DNA from: BD1-7 clade bacterium
Lineage (GTDB): Bacteria > Pseudomonadota > Gammaproteobacteria > Pseudomonadales > DT-91
Direction: 5' to 3'
DNA length: 64,000 nucleotides
NCBI GenBank assembly: GCA_902705865.1
Contig: CACSIO010000023.1
Coordinates: forward strand, 87,690-151,689
The notes beneath the pieces are model-generated. The model worked only from the letters and a program-made list of their open reading frames with translations. It searched no databases and was not told the origin of the DNA. The translations under genes were made by a program, and so were the position numbers. Position 1 is the first letter of the stretch; each line of letters starts with the position of its first letter. Positions 26,649-36,068 of this stretch are shown one piece after another.

Positions 26649-29375
26649 ATGAAACTCGCAAACCTATTCAAGATGACCTCCATGGCCTTGGCCGTGGGTC
26701 TGGCATCCCAAGCTGCCATTGCCGACGCATTGGTTACCGGTAAGGTGCAAGACACAAAAACCAAAACCAATATCCAGGGCGCTCGTGTCACCATCAAAGA
26801 GCTGAATCTGGAGACGACATCCGGCCTCGGCGGTGTATACAGTTTCCCGAATGTGAAAACAGGCTCGTACACCATTCATGTTGAATACCTGGGTTATCAA
26901 GGCGAAGACCAATCCATCACAGTCGCTGACGAAACCATCAACGCAATCTTCGATCTCAAGCCATTGGGCGGTCAAACCGAAGAAATGGTTGTTTACGGCC
27001 AAGCCGGTACACAAGCCTCTGCAATTAACCGTCAACGTAACGCCGATACAAACATCGCTGTTTGGGATGCTTCTAACCTCGACAAATACGCCGATCAAAA
27101 TACCGCCGAAGCACTGCAGCGTTTATCCGGTGTCTCCATTGAGCGTGATCAGGGCGAAGGCCGTTTCGTGCGTATTCGTGGTCTAAACCCAGATCTGAAC
27201 TCTGTACGCATTAACGGCATCAACCTGCCATCGGCTGATTCTGATTCACGCGCCGTGCCGCTGGATATCATTCCAAGCGATCTGCTCGAATCGGTTGAAG
27301 TCGTTAAGGTCGTCACTCCGGATATGGACGGTGACTCTGTCGGTGGTGCAATTAATGTGAAAAGTTTGTCGGCATTTGATCGCGACGGTCTTTACATCCG
27401 CGCCCACGCTGAAGGCAGCTATAACGAGTTGCGCGAGAAGGTGAGCCCGAAAGCCGGCTTCACAATCTCTGATGTGATTGGCGAAGAACAAAACTTTGGT
27501 GTGGCGTTTTCATCCAGCTGGTATAACCGTAAATTCGGTTCCGACAATGTTGAAACCGGCGGAGGCTGGGATATCAAAACTGGCGAACTTGAAGAAGCCG
27601 AACAGCGTCACTACGACGTTGAGCGTCGCCGCTGGGGTACCGGTTTAAACCTTGATTACCGCCCTACCGAAACTACCGAGCTGCATCTTCGTACACTTTA
27701 CTCGTACTACAGCGATACCGAACAACGTCATGCCAACGTCTATGAATTCGCCAAAGGCACCGGCGAATTTGAAGGAGATGATGGCGAGCTGGAGGAAATC
27801 ATGCGTGGCATCAAGCCTAGCGAAGCGGCTGACGAAACGGCGGTGGCGCGTGAATTTAAAGACCGCAAAGAAACCCAAAAAATCCTGTCTGTTGCGTTGG
27901 GCGGCTCCAGCATCGTTGATGCCTGGACCATTGACTACACAGTCGGCTACTCAGAAGCACGTGAAGACGAAGCTTGGCACATCGATGGTTCTAAGTTTGA
28001 ATCTTCGGATGATTTTGAAAATGTCGGATTTACCCATAGCAAACAACCCAACATTACCGGGCCTGCGGCGCTACACAATCCGGCCAACTTTGAACTCGAC
28101 GAAATAGAACTCGCCAAGTACGAAGCGAAAGATCAACAAACCATCGGCCAAATTGATGCGGCCTATGATTTCGATATGGCGGGCTTCGGTAGTCAAATCA
28201 AGTTCGGTTCGAAATTGAGCGTACGCCACAAACAAGCCGATGAAGACGTCGCTGAAGCCGACATCGACGGCGATTACACGCTGGCAGATTTCGCAGGTGC
28301 TGAAAAAGACTACAGCCTTGGCAAATTCGGCCCGGGTTTCGATCAAGATAAATTCCGCAGTTTTGCGATGTCGCAAGCACGTGAGATTCAAGCGCTAAAA
28401 AGCGCCGAATCCGACTACACCATCGATGAAAACATCACCGCAGCTTATGCCATGTTCCGCACCGATATTGATAACTTACGCCTGATCGGCGGTGTTCGTT
28501 ATGAATATACCGACTACGATATGCGCGGCAACGAAGTGATTGAAAACGACGATATTGAAGCGGTAAATCCTGCCCAATTTGATACCAACTACGGACACTG
28601 GTTGCCGGGCGTTCACGCCTTATACCGTGTGACTGACAATGTACAAATTCGAGGTGCCTATACCAAGACAATCGCTCGCCCCACTTTCGAACAAATGTCT
28701 CCTGCCACCATTCGCGACGGTGACGAAGTGGAAAAGGGTAATCCAAACCTGAAAGCGTTGGAGTCGAATAACATCGATCTGAGCGTTGATTTCTACCCGG
28801 GCGATATTGCGGTTATTTCTGCCGGACTCTTCTACAAAGATTTGTCTAACTTCATTTACGAAAGCTTCGAAGAAGTCGGTGACAATGAAGTAAACACCTG
28901 GCACAACGGCGACAGCGCTAACCTTTACGGTATCGAACTGGCTTATTCTCAAGCTTTCGACTTCGGTTTGATTTTGGGTGCTAACGCGACTTTTATCGAT
29001 AGTGACGCAACTGTTCGTCAAAATGGCGGCTCACGCAGTGTCCGTTTACCGGGTCAATCCGAGCGTATCGCTAACATCAATATCGGCTACGAAATGCAGT
29101 GGATCTCTCTCAACCTAGCTGGTGTATATCAGTCTGGTGCATTGTTAGAGCTGGATCCTGAAGGCGAATCAGGTAATGACGTTTACGAAGATGAAACCTT
29201 CCGTATGGACTTTGTTGCAACCAGCAACGTTTGGGATGGTATCAGCGTGTACTTCAAAGCAACTAACCTGACCGATGAGCCTTACTACACCTACCAAGGC
29301 AGTCAGAAATATAACAACCAGTACGAAAAATATGGCCGTACTTATCAGCTGGGTGTGCAGTACACCACCTTCTGA
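26649..29375 (+). CDS. TonB-dependent outer-membrane receptor with carboxypeptidase-regulatory-like N-domain
   Basis: 908 residues that should import a large or scarce substrate across the outer membrane using TonB energy. In order: a signal peptide (1-26), a CarboxypepD-regulatory-like Ig domain (about 27-105, 'GKVQDTKTKTNIQGARVTI'), a TonB box-like 'EEMVVYGQ' (about 113-120), a plug domain (about 130-250, 'DGDSVGGAINVKSL') and a 22-strand barrel ending 'YQLGVQYTTF'. The layout is that of receptors for complex polymers rather than classic siderophore receptors. It is followed by a phytase gene and preceded by a Pho box, so I infer uptake of inositol phosphates or a phosphate ester. Confidence 0.9.
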   Translation: MKLANLFKMTSMALAVGLASQAAIADALVTGKVQDTKTKTNIQGARVTIKELNLETTSGLGGVYSFPNVKTGSYTIHVEYLGYQGEDQSITVADETINAIFDLKPLGGQTEEMVVYGQAGTQASAINRQRNADTNIAVWDASNLDKYADQNTAEALQRLSGVSIERDQGEGRFVRIRGLNPDLNSVRINGINLPSADSDSRAVPLDIIPSDLLESVEVVKVVTPDMDGDSVGGAINVKSLSAFDRDGLYIRAHAEGSYNELREKVSPKAGFTISDVIGEEQNFGVAFSSSWYNRKFGSDNVETGGGWDIKTGELEEAEQRHYDVERRRWGTGLNLDYRPTETTELHLRTLYSYYSDTEQRHANVYEFAKGTGEFEGDDGELEEIMRGIKPSEAADETAVAREFKDRKETQKILSVALGGSSIVDAWTIDYTVGYSEAREDEAWHIDGSKFESSDDFENVGFTHSKQPNITGPAALHNPANFELDEIELAKYEAKDQQTIGQIDAAYDFDMAGFGSQIKFGSKLSVRHKQADEDVAEADIDGDYTLADFAGAEKDYSLGKFGPGFDQDKFRSFAMSQAREIQALKSAESDYTIDENITAAYAMFRTDIDNLRLIGGVRYEYTDYDMRGNEVIENDDIEAVNPAQFDTNYGHWLPGVHALYRVTDNVQIRGAYTKTIARPTFEQMSPATIRDGDEVEKGNPNLKALESNNIDLSVDFYPGDIAVISAGLFYKDLSNFIYESFEEVGDNEVNTWHNGDSANLYGIELAYSQAFDFGLILGANATFIDSDATVRQNGGSRSVRLPGQSERIANINIGYEMQWISLNLAGVYQSGALLELDPEGESGNDVYEDETFRMDFVATSNVWDGISVYFKATNLTDEPYYTYQGSQKYNNQYEKYGRTYQLGVQYTTF

Positions 29376-29457
29376 TACAGTCTGACATCCTCACTACGCA
29401 ACACCGTCGGCTCGCAAGAGCTGGCGGCGTTTGTTTGACGTTAAAAGTGAAAACATC

Positions 29458-31377
29458 ATGAAAACATCTCTTTTACCTTTCAGCGTGCTCGGCTTAGCTC
29501 TGGCAGTCACTGCCTGCAGCCATCAGTCCGCTGAAAACACCAAAACACCCGCCGCGACCACCGGCATTACTCAACAAACACCGGTTTCGGTCGCAAAAAC
29601 CAGCGATTTTCTGCCACTGGCAGATGGCACCGTCATCGTTAGTTCAGAAACTCAGGGCCTATTTGCCATCAATAGTGCCAACGAAGGTGCAGAAGCCATG
29701 TTGAATGGCCAGTACGAAACACTTCGGAATATCGATGGTAAACACTTTGCCGCGCTGAACGCCAAAACCAACGCGTTGGTGGTTTTTCAGCAAACCGAAG
29801 ACCAACCTAAAGCGTTGACTCAAATCGATAACCTGACCTTCAAGCTGGATGGCTTTTGTTTTTACCAAAGCACCCAAGACAGCAACCTGTATGCCTACCT
29901 GCTGGACGGAGATGGCCACGTTGCGCAATACCTGTTAGGTGAACAGGGCAATATGCTGGCAAAACCGGTTGCCGTTAAAACCTTTTTTGTTGGCCCCGAC
30001 AACAACAGTTGTGCGGCCAATCATCTGACAGGAAAGCTCTATCTCAATGAAGCCACCGCTGGTTTATGGCAATACCCGGCAGCCCCAGAAGCCAGCCTCG
30101 AACGCCAGTTGGTTGCCGCGGTTGAGCCACATGGCAGCCTACCAGAAGATTTCTCTGAGCTGGTATGGCTGGATGAAGCCAACAATGTGCTGGCAGGTAT
30201 CCGCGAAGATAGCACTGAGATTGCCATTCTGGATCTCAAAAACGGAACACACCAAACGGTGAATGTCGATAACGCAGACACCGAACTGACACGCATCAAA
30301 GCACTAAATGGCAAAGTGCAGGCATTCGATGCCAGCACCGACACCATCCTGACATTGGCGCTGAATACCCAGGCGATGCAAAACATACCGGTATCTGCCA
30401 CTGCTAGCGTCTCTGCTTCGGTGCAAACTGAAGCGGTTGATGCCTTTGGCGATGCGGCTGATGACCCAGCCATTTGGTACAACAGCGTCGCCCCTCAGGC
30501 GTCGTTAATACTCGGCACCAACAAAAAACTGGGGCTGATGATTTATAACCTGGAAGGCAAAGAAGTACAGCGTGTTGAAAATGGACACGTGAACAATGTC
30601 GACCTGCGATACAACTACAAGCTCAATGGCAAAACCGTTGATATCGCCGCCGCCAGTAACCGCAGTAACAATGCGGTTAGCCTGTATACCATCGACCAGC
30701 AATCCGGCAACGTCGCTGCACTCACCGATATCCCTACCGATTTAGAAGATATCTATGGCCTGTGTATGCAAGAAACCCATGGCGAATACTCGGTATGGGT
30801 CAACGACAAAGACGGCACCTACGCGCAATACATCCTCAAAGGTGATAGCGCTGAAGCCGGCCGCCGCTTTACCTTACCATCGCAACCGGAAGGCTGTGTC
30901 GCCGATGATAAAGCCAACGTTTTGTATGCCGGTGAAGAAGATGCCGGGGTATGGCGTATCGATCTTAACGATGCGGATAGCGAACCAGAAATGATCATGG
31001 GTGTGAGCGAGCAACTGGTTGGTGATGTCGAAGGCATTGCCATCGCACACGCACGCAACGATGACGAACAGGACCTGCTGGTGATCTCAAGCCAAGGCGA
31101 TCACAGCTATGTGCTGGCCGAAATGACTCCACCTTATAAGATTGTTGGTAAATTTCAGGTGTCGTTAAATAGCAAAACCGGTATTGACGGCACTGCTGAA
31201 ACCGATGGCATTGAAGTCTCAACCCGCAACTACGGTGGCGAGTTTGCCGGCGGTATCATGGTTATTCAGGACGGTTACAACCTGATGCCGGTGAAACCAC
31301 AAAACTTCAAATACGTGAGCTGGCAAGCCATTGTGGATGCAACATTGCCCACAAAAACGGCTGAAAGCGCCAAGTAA
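29458..31377 (+). CDS. Beta-propeller phytase (3-phytase), lipoprotein
   Basis: 639 residues. It has a lipoprotein-type signal 'ALAVTACSHQSAENT' and two tandem propeller-like halves. The N-terminal half (about 40-320) is divergent and lacks the catalytic signatures. The C-terminal half (about 325-635) has the beta-propeller phytase signature 'FGDAADDPAIWYNS', then 'NNVDLRYNY', 'NDKDGTYAQYIL', 'QPEGCVADD' and 'ETDGIEVSTRN', which supply calcium and phosphate ligands. Dual-domain phytases of this plan are known in marine and soil bacteria. It hydrolyses phytate stepwise to phosphate and lower inositol phosphates, most likely at the outer membrane. It is co-transcribed with the TonB receptor and ends at a strong terminator. 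The ATG at 29458 gives a clean signal sequence. Confidence 0.92.
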   Translation: MKTSLLPFSVLGLALAVTACSHQSAENTKTPAATTGITQQTPVSVAKTSDFLPLADGTVIVSSETQGLFAINSANEGAEAMLNGQYETLRNIDGKHFAALNAKTNALVVFQQTEDQPKALTQIDNLTFKLDGFCFYQSTQDSNLYAYLLDGDGHVAQYLLGEQGNMLAKPVAVKTFFVGPDNNSCAANHLTGKLYLNEATAGLWQYPAAPEASLERQLVAAVEPHGSLPEDFSELVWLDEANNVLAGIREDSTEIAILDLKNGTHQTVNVDNADTELTRIKALNGKVQAFDASTDTILTLALNTQAMQNIPVSATASVSASVQTEAVDAFGDAADDPAIWYNSVAPQASLILGTNKKLGLMIYNLEGKEVQRVENGHVNNVDLRYNYKLNGKTVDIAAASNRSNNAVSLYTIDQQSGNVAALTDIPTDLEDIYGLCMQETHGEYSVWVNDKDGTYAQYILKGDSAEAGRRFTLPSQPEGCVADDKANVLYAGEEDAGVWRIDLNDADSEPEMIMGVSEQLVGDVEGIAIAHARNDDEQDLLVISSQGDHSYVLAEMTPPYKIVGKFQVSLNSKTGIDGTAETDGIEVSTRNYGGEFAGGIMVIQDGYNLMPVKPQNFKYVSWQAIVDATLPTKTAESAK

Positions 31378-31388
31378 CCTTCGAAAAC

Positions 31389-31424
31389 ACCCGGTAATCG
31401 CCTTCAGGCATTACCGGGTTTCTT
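31389..31424 (+). terminator. Rho-independent terminator after the phytase gene
   Basis: Stem ACCCGGTAAT (31389-31398) with ATTACCGGGT (31410-31419), extended by GCC/GGC around a TTCA loop with one bulged C, followed by a TTTCTT tract. Confidence 0.85.
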
Positions 31425-31633
31425 CTCTGTGAGTGACCGTTCACTCCTGCAAATCAACCCCTTTGTTTTCAGTTCTTTGCTGTATTTCAACGTACACGTC
31501 CATCCATGGACAAGATTGCGCGCTTTATCAGCCCATCTAGCAATTAGCCGGCCAAACTTGGTCAATCTTACAACGGCGGTTTACAATACCTCGGATAAAA
31601 TTTCTAAAAACCCGAATCCTCTCTGGTAGAACC

Positions 31634-33094
31634 ATGACAGAATCAAAACAACACGTTGGCTGGAACAGCCGATGGACCTTTATTATGGCCGCGACAGGTT
31701 CCGCTGTCGGCCTTGGCAACGTTTGGAAATTTCCTTATGTGGCCGGCGAAAATGGCGGTGGCGCCTTTGTATTGATCTACCTGCTGTGTATCGCAGTGGT
31801 CGGCTTGCCTATCTTAATTGGCGAAATCATGCTTGGCCGTCATGGCGCCAGTAACCCATTTAGCGCCATGATCAAAAGCGCACGCGAATCCGACGCTTCC
31901 AAACTCTGGGCTGGCACCGCCATTCTCGGTATTGTGGCAGGCCTGATTATCATGTCGTTTTACAGCTTGGTTGCTGGCTGGGTGCTGGATTACACCGTCG
32001 CTATGGCTAACGGCCAATTTACCGGTGCCGATGCGGCCGTAGTCGATAACTACTTCAACAATGTGCTGTTAGGCGATCAAAAATTACAACTGGCCTGGCA
32101 CAGTGCCTTCACGCTGATTACCGTTGCGGTTCTTGCCGGGGGTGTCATCAAAGGGCTCGGTAACTCCATCAAAATCATGATGCCGTTGCTGTTTGTTCTC
32201 TTACTGGTGTCGTTTTTCTATAGCCTGAATCAAGGCGATTTTGCCCGCGGCCTGCACTTTATGTTTGATGCAGACTTCAGCAAAATTAACGCAGAAACCG
32301 TTCTCATCGCGATGGGCCAAGCCTTCTTCACGCTGAGTTTGGGTATGTCGGCCATGATGGCCTATGGCTCTTACATGCCTAAATCCGCATCCATTGCACG
32401 TACCGCTATCGTGATTTGTATACTTGATACCGGTATCGCCATCCTCGCAGGTTTAACCATCTTCCCCATCGTATTTGCCCACGGCATCGAGCCATCACAA
32501 GGCCCTGGCCTGATGTTTTTGTCGATTCCATTGGCGTTTGGCAATATGCCCGGCGGCGAAATTTTTGGCACCCTGTTTTTTGTTCTTATCGCTATTGCAG
32601 CGTGGAGCTCAGCCATTTCATTAGTTGAGCCTGCCGTGGCTTGGCTGTCAGAAAATACCCGTTTAAACCGCCCAGTTAGCGCCGCGATTGTTGGCTCTAT
32701 CGTTTGGGCGGGTGGTACTGCCTGTATTTATGTCGACGGCGTATTTGATCAGTTCGATTACATTGCCAGCAATGTACTGTTGCCGTTGGGTGGCCTGCTG
32801 ATTGCGATCTTCTGTGGTTGGATCATGAAACGTAAAATTGCCAAACGTGAATTGGGCGATTTGAGCTTCAACCAGTTTAACCTGTGGTATGCCACAACGC
32901 GGGTTTTTACGCCTGTCGGTGTGATTGCCGTGTTGTTATTCAGCACCGGAATTGTCAAATTTAATCATGACGAAGCGCTGGATCTGATAGAGTCGCCGGC
33001 CAATATTGAAGCACCGGCCGCAGATGCTGTTGTGGCACCTAAATTAGAGGCTCCAGCAGCAGGACCGGCAAGCCAACCGCAAGCCGCGCAGTAA
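31634..33094 (+). CDS. Sodium-dependent transporter, neurotransmitter:sodium symporter (NSS/SNF) family
   Basis: 486-residue Na+-coupled amino-acid or amine importer of the LeuT/MhsT type. TM1 reads 'ATGSAVGLGNVWKFPYVAGE', the unwound sodium- and substrate-binding helix, with the family 'NGGGAF' loop after it. Eleven or twelve membrane helices extend to about residue 450, followed by an Ala/Pro-rich tail (about 455-486) that is low in complexity and probably cytoplasmic. The ATG has only a weak ribosome site. It stands alone and is not clearly part of the phytase operon because of the terminator at 31389. Substrate cannot be assigned. Confidence 0.92.
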   Translation: MTESKQHVGWNSRWTFIMAATGSAVGLGNVWKFPYVAGENGGGAFVLIYLLCIAVVGLPILIGEIMLGRHGASNPFSAMIKSARESDASKLWAGTAILGIVAGLIIMSFYSLVAGWVLDYTVAMANGQFTGADAAVVDNYFNNVLLGDQKLQLAWHSAFTLITVAVLAGGVIKGLGNSIKIMMPLLFVLLLVSFFYSLNQGDFARGLHFMFDADFSKINAETVLIAMGQAFFTLSLGMSAMMAYGSYMPKSASIARTAIVICILDTGIAILAGLTIFPIVFAHGIEPSQGPGLMFLSIPLAFGNMPGGEIFGTLFFVLIAIAAWSSAISLVEPAVAWLSENTRLNRPVSAAIVGSIVWAGGTACIYVDGVFDQFDYIASNVLLPLGGLLIAIFCGWIMKRKIAKRELGDLSFNQFNLWYATTRVFTPVGVIAVLLFSTGIVKFNHDEALDLIESPANIEAPAADAVVAPKLEAPAAGPASQPQAAQ

Positions 33095-33127
33095 CCCCCG
33101 CAGTATGTACTTATTGCAGCAGGCCGA

Positions 33128-33736
33128 CTAACGTCGCGCCTGTTGCAAACACTCATAAGCTTGGCGCACACGCATAAACGCCTGTGCATCACCGCCGCGA
33201 TCGGGGTGGTGGCGCGCTGCTAGTTGCCGATAACGCGTTCGAATCGTGGCCCAATCGGCATCCTCATCCAGTGACAACACCGCCAACGCATCTGCTTGCT
33301 GATCGCGGCCGGTAAACTGCTGCCAAACACCGCGCAATAGCGCATCAACATCAGCCTTTGTGGTGCCGTTAAAGTGCTGCCAATCCAGATAATAATCGCG
33401 CAAACGATCGCTCTTGAGCGCTTGCCCGTCTGCCACGGATGCATCTGCCGATAAACTCTGCAACTCAATATGCAAGGTTTGAATCGCCAAGTAGTAGCCT
33501 TCAGACAACAAATTGTGTTGCAGCTGGTACAAGGCATTCATCAGCAACCAATTCATTTGAAATAGGGCAACCTGCAAGTCATCATCCAGCGTGGGGAGTG
33601 TATGTTGCGCTTTAATCGCAGCCATCAACTCATGAATCGCCAGCGGCTTATCCGCTGCCTGCAAGGCAGCTAGCACGGGCATGACCAGCGGATTTTCACC
33701 CACATCGACCGTATTGCGAAAAGACGTCGTCGGCAT
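33128..33736 (-). CDS. DnaJ-related protein with C-terminal J domain
   Basis: 202 residues. The N-terminal 130 form the DNA-J-related alpha-helical domain ('PLVMPVLAALQAADKPLAIHELM'). The C-terminal J domain (about 148-202) has the HPD tripeptide in 'RQLAARHHPDRGGDAQAF', which activates the DnaK ATPase. There is no Gly/Phe or zinc-finger region, so it is a specialised co-chaperone. Its ATG overlaps the stop of the monooxygenase-like gene as TAATG, giving translational coupling. The client is unknown. Confidence 0.88.
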   Translation of the reverse strand: MPTTSFRNTVDVGENPLVMPVLAALQAADKPLAIHELMAAIKAQHTLPTLDDDLQVALFQMNWLLMNALYQLQHNLLSEGYYLAIQTLHIELQSLSADASVADGQALKSDRLRDYYLDWQHFNGTTKADVDALLRGVWQQFTGRDQQADALAVLSLDEDADWATIRTRYRQLAARHHPDRGGDAQAFMRVRQAYECLQQARR

Positions 33737-34044
33737 TAGATAACGACGTCAAACAATTCCAGTTTTGGTGGGCCCATATGAATATCTTTACTGGGGCCGC
33801 CACCGGCGTTGGCATGTGCCTTACGGAATGCTTCAGAGTGCGTCCAGTCTTCAAACGCTTGGCGGCTTTCCCACACTGAATGCGAGGTAAACAGGGTGAT
33901 TCCTTCATCTGTTGCACCTTGCAGCAGGTTAAACGAAGTAAAACCTGGGACTTCATCCAAAAAAGTTTCGCGGCTTTTCCAGATATTGATAAAATCAGCT
34001 TCTTTGCCTTCAGCAATCTGAAAGCGATTCATGGCGATAAACAT
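33736..34044 (-). CDS. Antibiotic biosynthesis monooxygenase (ABM) domain protein
   Basis: 102 residues with the dimeric alpha/beta-barrel fold of the ABM/IsdG superfamily ('FIAMNRFQIAEGKEADFINIW', 'PGFTSFNLLQG', 'LFTSHSVWESRQAFEDWTHSEAFRKAHA'). Residues 'SHSVWESR' correspond to the IsdG/ABM core. Members oxidise or degrade heme or quinone-like substrates, or act as small signalling enzymes; the specific activity here is not evident. The ATG at 34044 is preferred over 34074 because AGAGGT lies eight bases upstream. It is coupled to the DnaJ-related gene. Confidence 0.82.
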   Translation of the reverse strand: MFIAMNRFQIAEGKEADFINIWKSRETFLDEVPGFTSFNLLQGATDEGITLFTSHSVWESRQAFEDWTHSEAFRKAHANAGGGPSKDIHMGPPKLELFDVVI

Positions 34045-34100
34045 TAGACGGACCTCTTTAATCAGCGCAAACATCGGCGCAAAATACGTGGATAGCCCTC

Positions 34101-34994
34101 ATGATAAAACAAAGCCGCCAGCAGCTCGAACAGCAATTCGCTGATATTGCTACGGTGACGATTGAACAGGCCCCCAACACTGCTGACGATACCCAGCTGT
34201 TGCTACGTATCAATCACCCAGCTTGCGGGGCATTAATCAGCGTTCAAGGCGCTCAGATTCTGCGCTTCGCCCCCACAAATAACAGCGATTGGCTCTGGCT
34301 CAGCGAGCATGCTGATTTTACCCCCGGTGCAGCAATCCGCGGGGGTATTCCGGTGTGTTTACCCTGGTTTGGTGTGAATCGCCAAAACCCGGATCTACCC
34401 AAACACGGCGTTGCCCGTAACCAACCGTGGCAGCTGGTCGACGTGACAGAAACACGCGACGATATTTGCCTGATCTGGCGCCTAGATCATGTCGCAGATC
34501 ACTTATTTGGCCACGACTTCCGCGCAGAGTTGTCCATCGAGATGGGGAAACAGTTGTCTCTGTCGCTAACGATAAAACACTTGGGCGACACCACAGCAGC
34601 GTACAGTTTTGCTCTACACTCGTACCTGCGCGCCAATGCTAGTGAGGTTGAGGTGTCTGGGCTCGAAGGAAATACCTATTTGGATAATACTCAAGGATTG
34701 TCGACACATACCCAGCACGGCAATATCGTATTCGATGGAGAAGTCGACAGGGTCTATGCAAATACACACCAAGCGCAGATACTGCATACCGCATTCCCAC
34801 GTGTGATCGAGGGAGACGGATGCCCTACCTGCATCGTCTGGAATCCGGGCAAACAATTGGGCCTCACCATGGCCGACGTACAAACAGGCTGGCAGGATTA
34901 TGTTTGTGTTGAACGAGGCGCAGCATTTGACGATGAAGTCACCCTAGCGCCGCAAACAACACTTACCGCCACCATGACACTGAAACAACTTTAG
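34101..34994 (+). CDS. yeaD: D-hexose-6-phosphate mutarotase (YeaD-like)
   Basis: 297 residues of the aldose-1-epimerase superfamily, interconverting anomers of hexose 6-phosphates in the cytoplasm. Family marks: 'AAIRGGIPVCLPWFGVN', 'PKHGVARNQPWQLV' (with the phosphate-binding Arg), catalytic-region His in 'SFALHSYLRA', and 'WQDYVCVERGA'. The size matches E. coli YeaD (about 294). It is divergent from the ABM/DnaJ pair (56 bp) and 11 bp upstream of the yejK gene, so they may be co-transcribed. Confidence 0.88.
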   Translation: MIKQSRQQLEQQFADIATVTIEQAPNTADDTQLLLRINHPACGALISVQGAQILRFAPTNNSDWLWLSEHADFTPGAAIRGGIPVCLPWFGVNRQNPDLPKHGVARNQPWQLVDVTETRDDICLIWRLDHVADHLFGHDFRAELSIEMGKQLSLSLTIKHLGDTTAAYSFALHSYLRANASEVEVSGLEGNTYLDNTQGLSTHTQHGNIVFDGEVDRVYANTHQAQILHTAFPRVIEGDGCPTCIVWNPGKQLGLTMADVQTGWQDYVCVERGAAFDDEVTLAPQTTLTATMTLKQL

Positions 34995-35005
34995 GCAGGA
35001 ACCCC

Positions 35006-36013
35006 ATGGCACTGGAAAAAATCATTCTATTAAAACTGCAGCGCAGCGAATTTGCCGGCCCTGTCAATAAACAGCAACGTTCGGAATTGAATGCCGCAGA
35101 CGGCCCGATATATTCACTGTTTGAAACCGCCAAACACCAACTAAACAAAAGCGCCAGCAAGCGGTTTGGCTTTTTTGACGACAACGCCGAACACAAACAA
35201 CTCATTGGCCTGCTCACCAACTGGCAGAGTGAAACACTCGACCTCCCAGCAATGGCGAACAAAGCCGCTGAGCAACTGCAGATACAGCTAGAGCTGGCAG
35301 AAACGCCATTCACTGCAACCTTACTATTTGCTCAAGAAAGCCTGCTCGGGCAGAATTATTTCTACCTGCTGTGGTTACCGACCAGCGAGATTATTCAGGT
35401 CGGCGGTGAGCTCGAACCTTATGTTTCCGAATCTATCGAGCCGACCAAGTTACAATTTGCATTGCGCTTGCACATCGATGAATGGCAGAGCAGTGGCTCA
35501 CCCAAGTACCTAACTCAGCTACTCAACCGCGGCAGCAAAGACTTGGCAGAAGCGTTTGAGCGTTTCAGTAGTTTTACTGAAGGCCTAGATCTGAAACAGC
35601 AAACCGCCGAGTTTATCGACATTATCGAAAGCTATAGCGCAGACATGCCTGAAGAAGACAGCAAACAATTCAAAACCCAGGTGCTCGATTACTGTGTCGA
35701 TCAAGACAAAGTCGGCAATCCGGTTAAAGTCGACGAGCTGTCTGAAGCGATTGATCAAGAAGCGCCACAGAAGTTTGCCGAGTTTGTCGTTAAACATCAG
35801 GAGCAGCCCGAGAAAGAGATCTACACCGACCGCAGCTCGTTGAAAAAATACATGCGTTTTTCCGGCCGTGATAACAGCCTCAGCATCAGCTTCAATGCTG
35901 AACGATTCGGCTCAGACATCACTTACGAGCCCGCATCTGGCACACTGTCGATTAGCCAACTCCCCAAGAGTTTACGCACCCAACTCAGCGGCTACGCCGA
36001 CAAAAAAGCCTAA
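35006..36013 (+). CDS. yejK: Nucleoid-associated protein YejK (NdpA family)
   Basis: 335 residues, the normal size for YejK/NdpA (about 335), which binds nucleoid DNA and has been linked to topoisomerase IV. Recognised from 'EKIILLKLQRSEFAGPVN', 'GFFDDNAEHKQLIGLLTNW', 'YFYLLWLPTSEIIQVGGELE' and the C-terminal 'KKYMRFSGRDNSLSISFNAE'. The ATG follows AGGAACCCC and lies 11 bp after the mutarotase stop. The end overlaps a nested hairpin shared with the convergent MFS gene. Confidence 0.88.
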   Translation: MALEKIILLKLQRSEFAGPVNKQQRSELNAADGPIYSLFETAKHQLNKSASKRFGFFDDNAEHKQLIGLLTNWQSETLDLPAMANKAAEQLQIQLELAETPFTATLLFAQESLLGQNYFYLLWLPTSEIIQVGGELEPYVSESIEPTKLQFALRLHIDEWQSSGSPKYLTQLLNRGSKDLAEAFERFSSFTEGLDLKQQTAEFIDIIESYSADMPEEDSKQFKTQVLDYCVDQDKVGNPVKVDELSEAIDQEAPQKFAEFVVKHQEQPEKEIYTDRSSLKKYMRFSGRDNSLSISFNAERFGSDITYEPASGTLSISQLPKSLRTQLSGYADKKA

Positions 36014-36025
36014 CCGCCTCGATGT

Positions 36026-36068
36026 AACTTGCCTAGCTCGCCGGCACTGCTGGCCGGCTTGGCAAGTT
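36026..36068. terminator. Nested hairpin between convergent genes
   Basis: AACTTGCC (36026-36033) pairs with GGCAAGTT (36061-36068), and inside it GCCGGC (36040-36045) with GCCGGC (36053-36058). The hairpin starts 13 bases after the yejK stop and covers the last codons of the convergent MFS gene. No T run follows, so it may be a 3'-end stabiliser. Confidence 0.5.
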
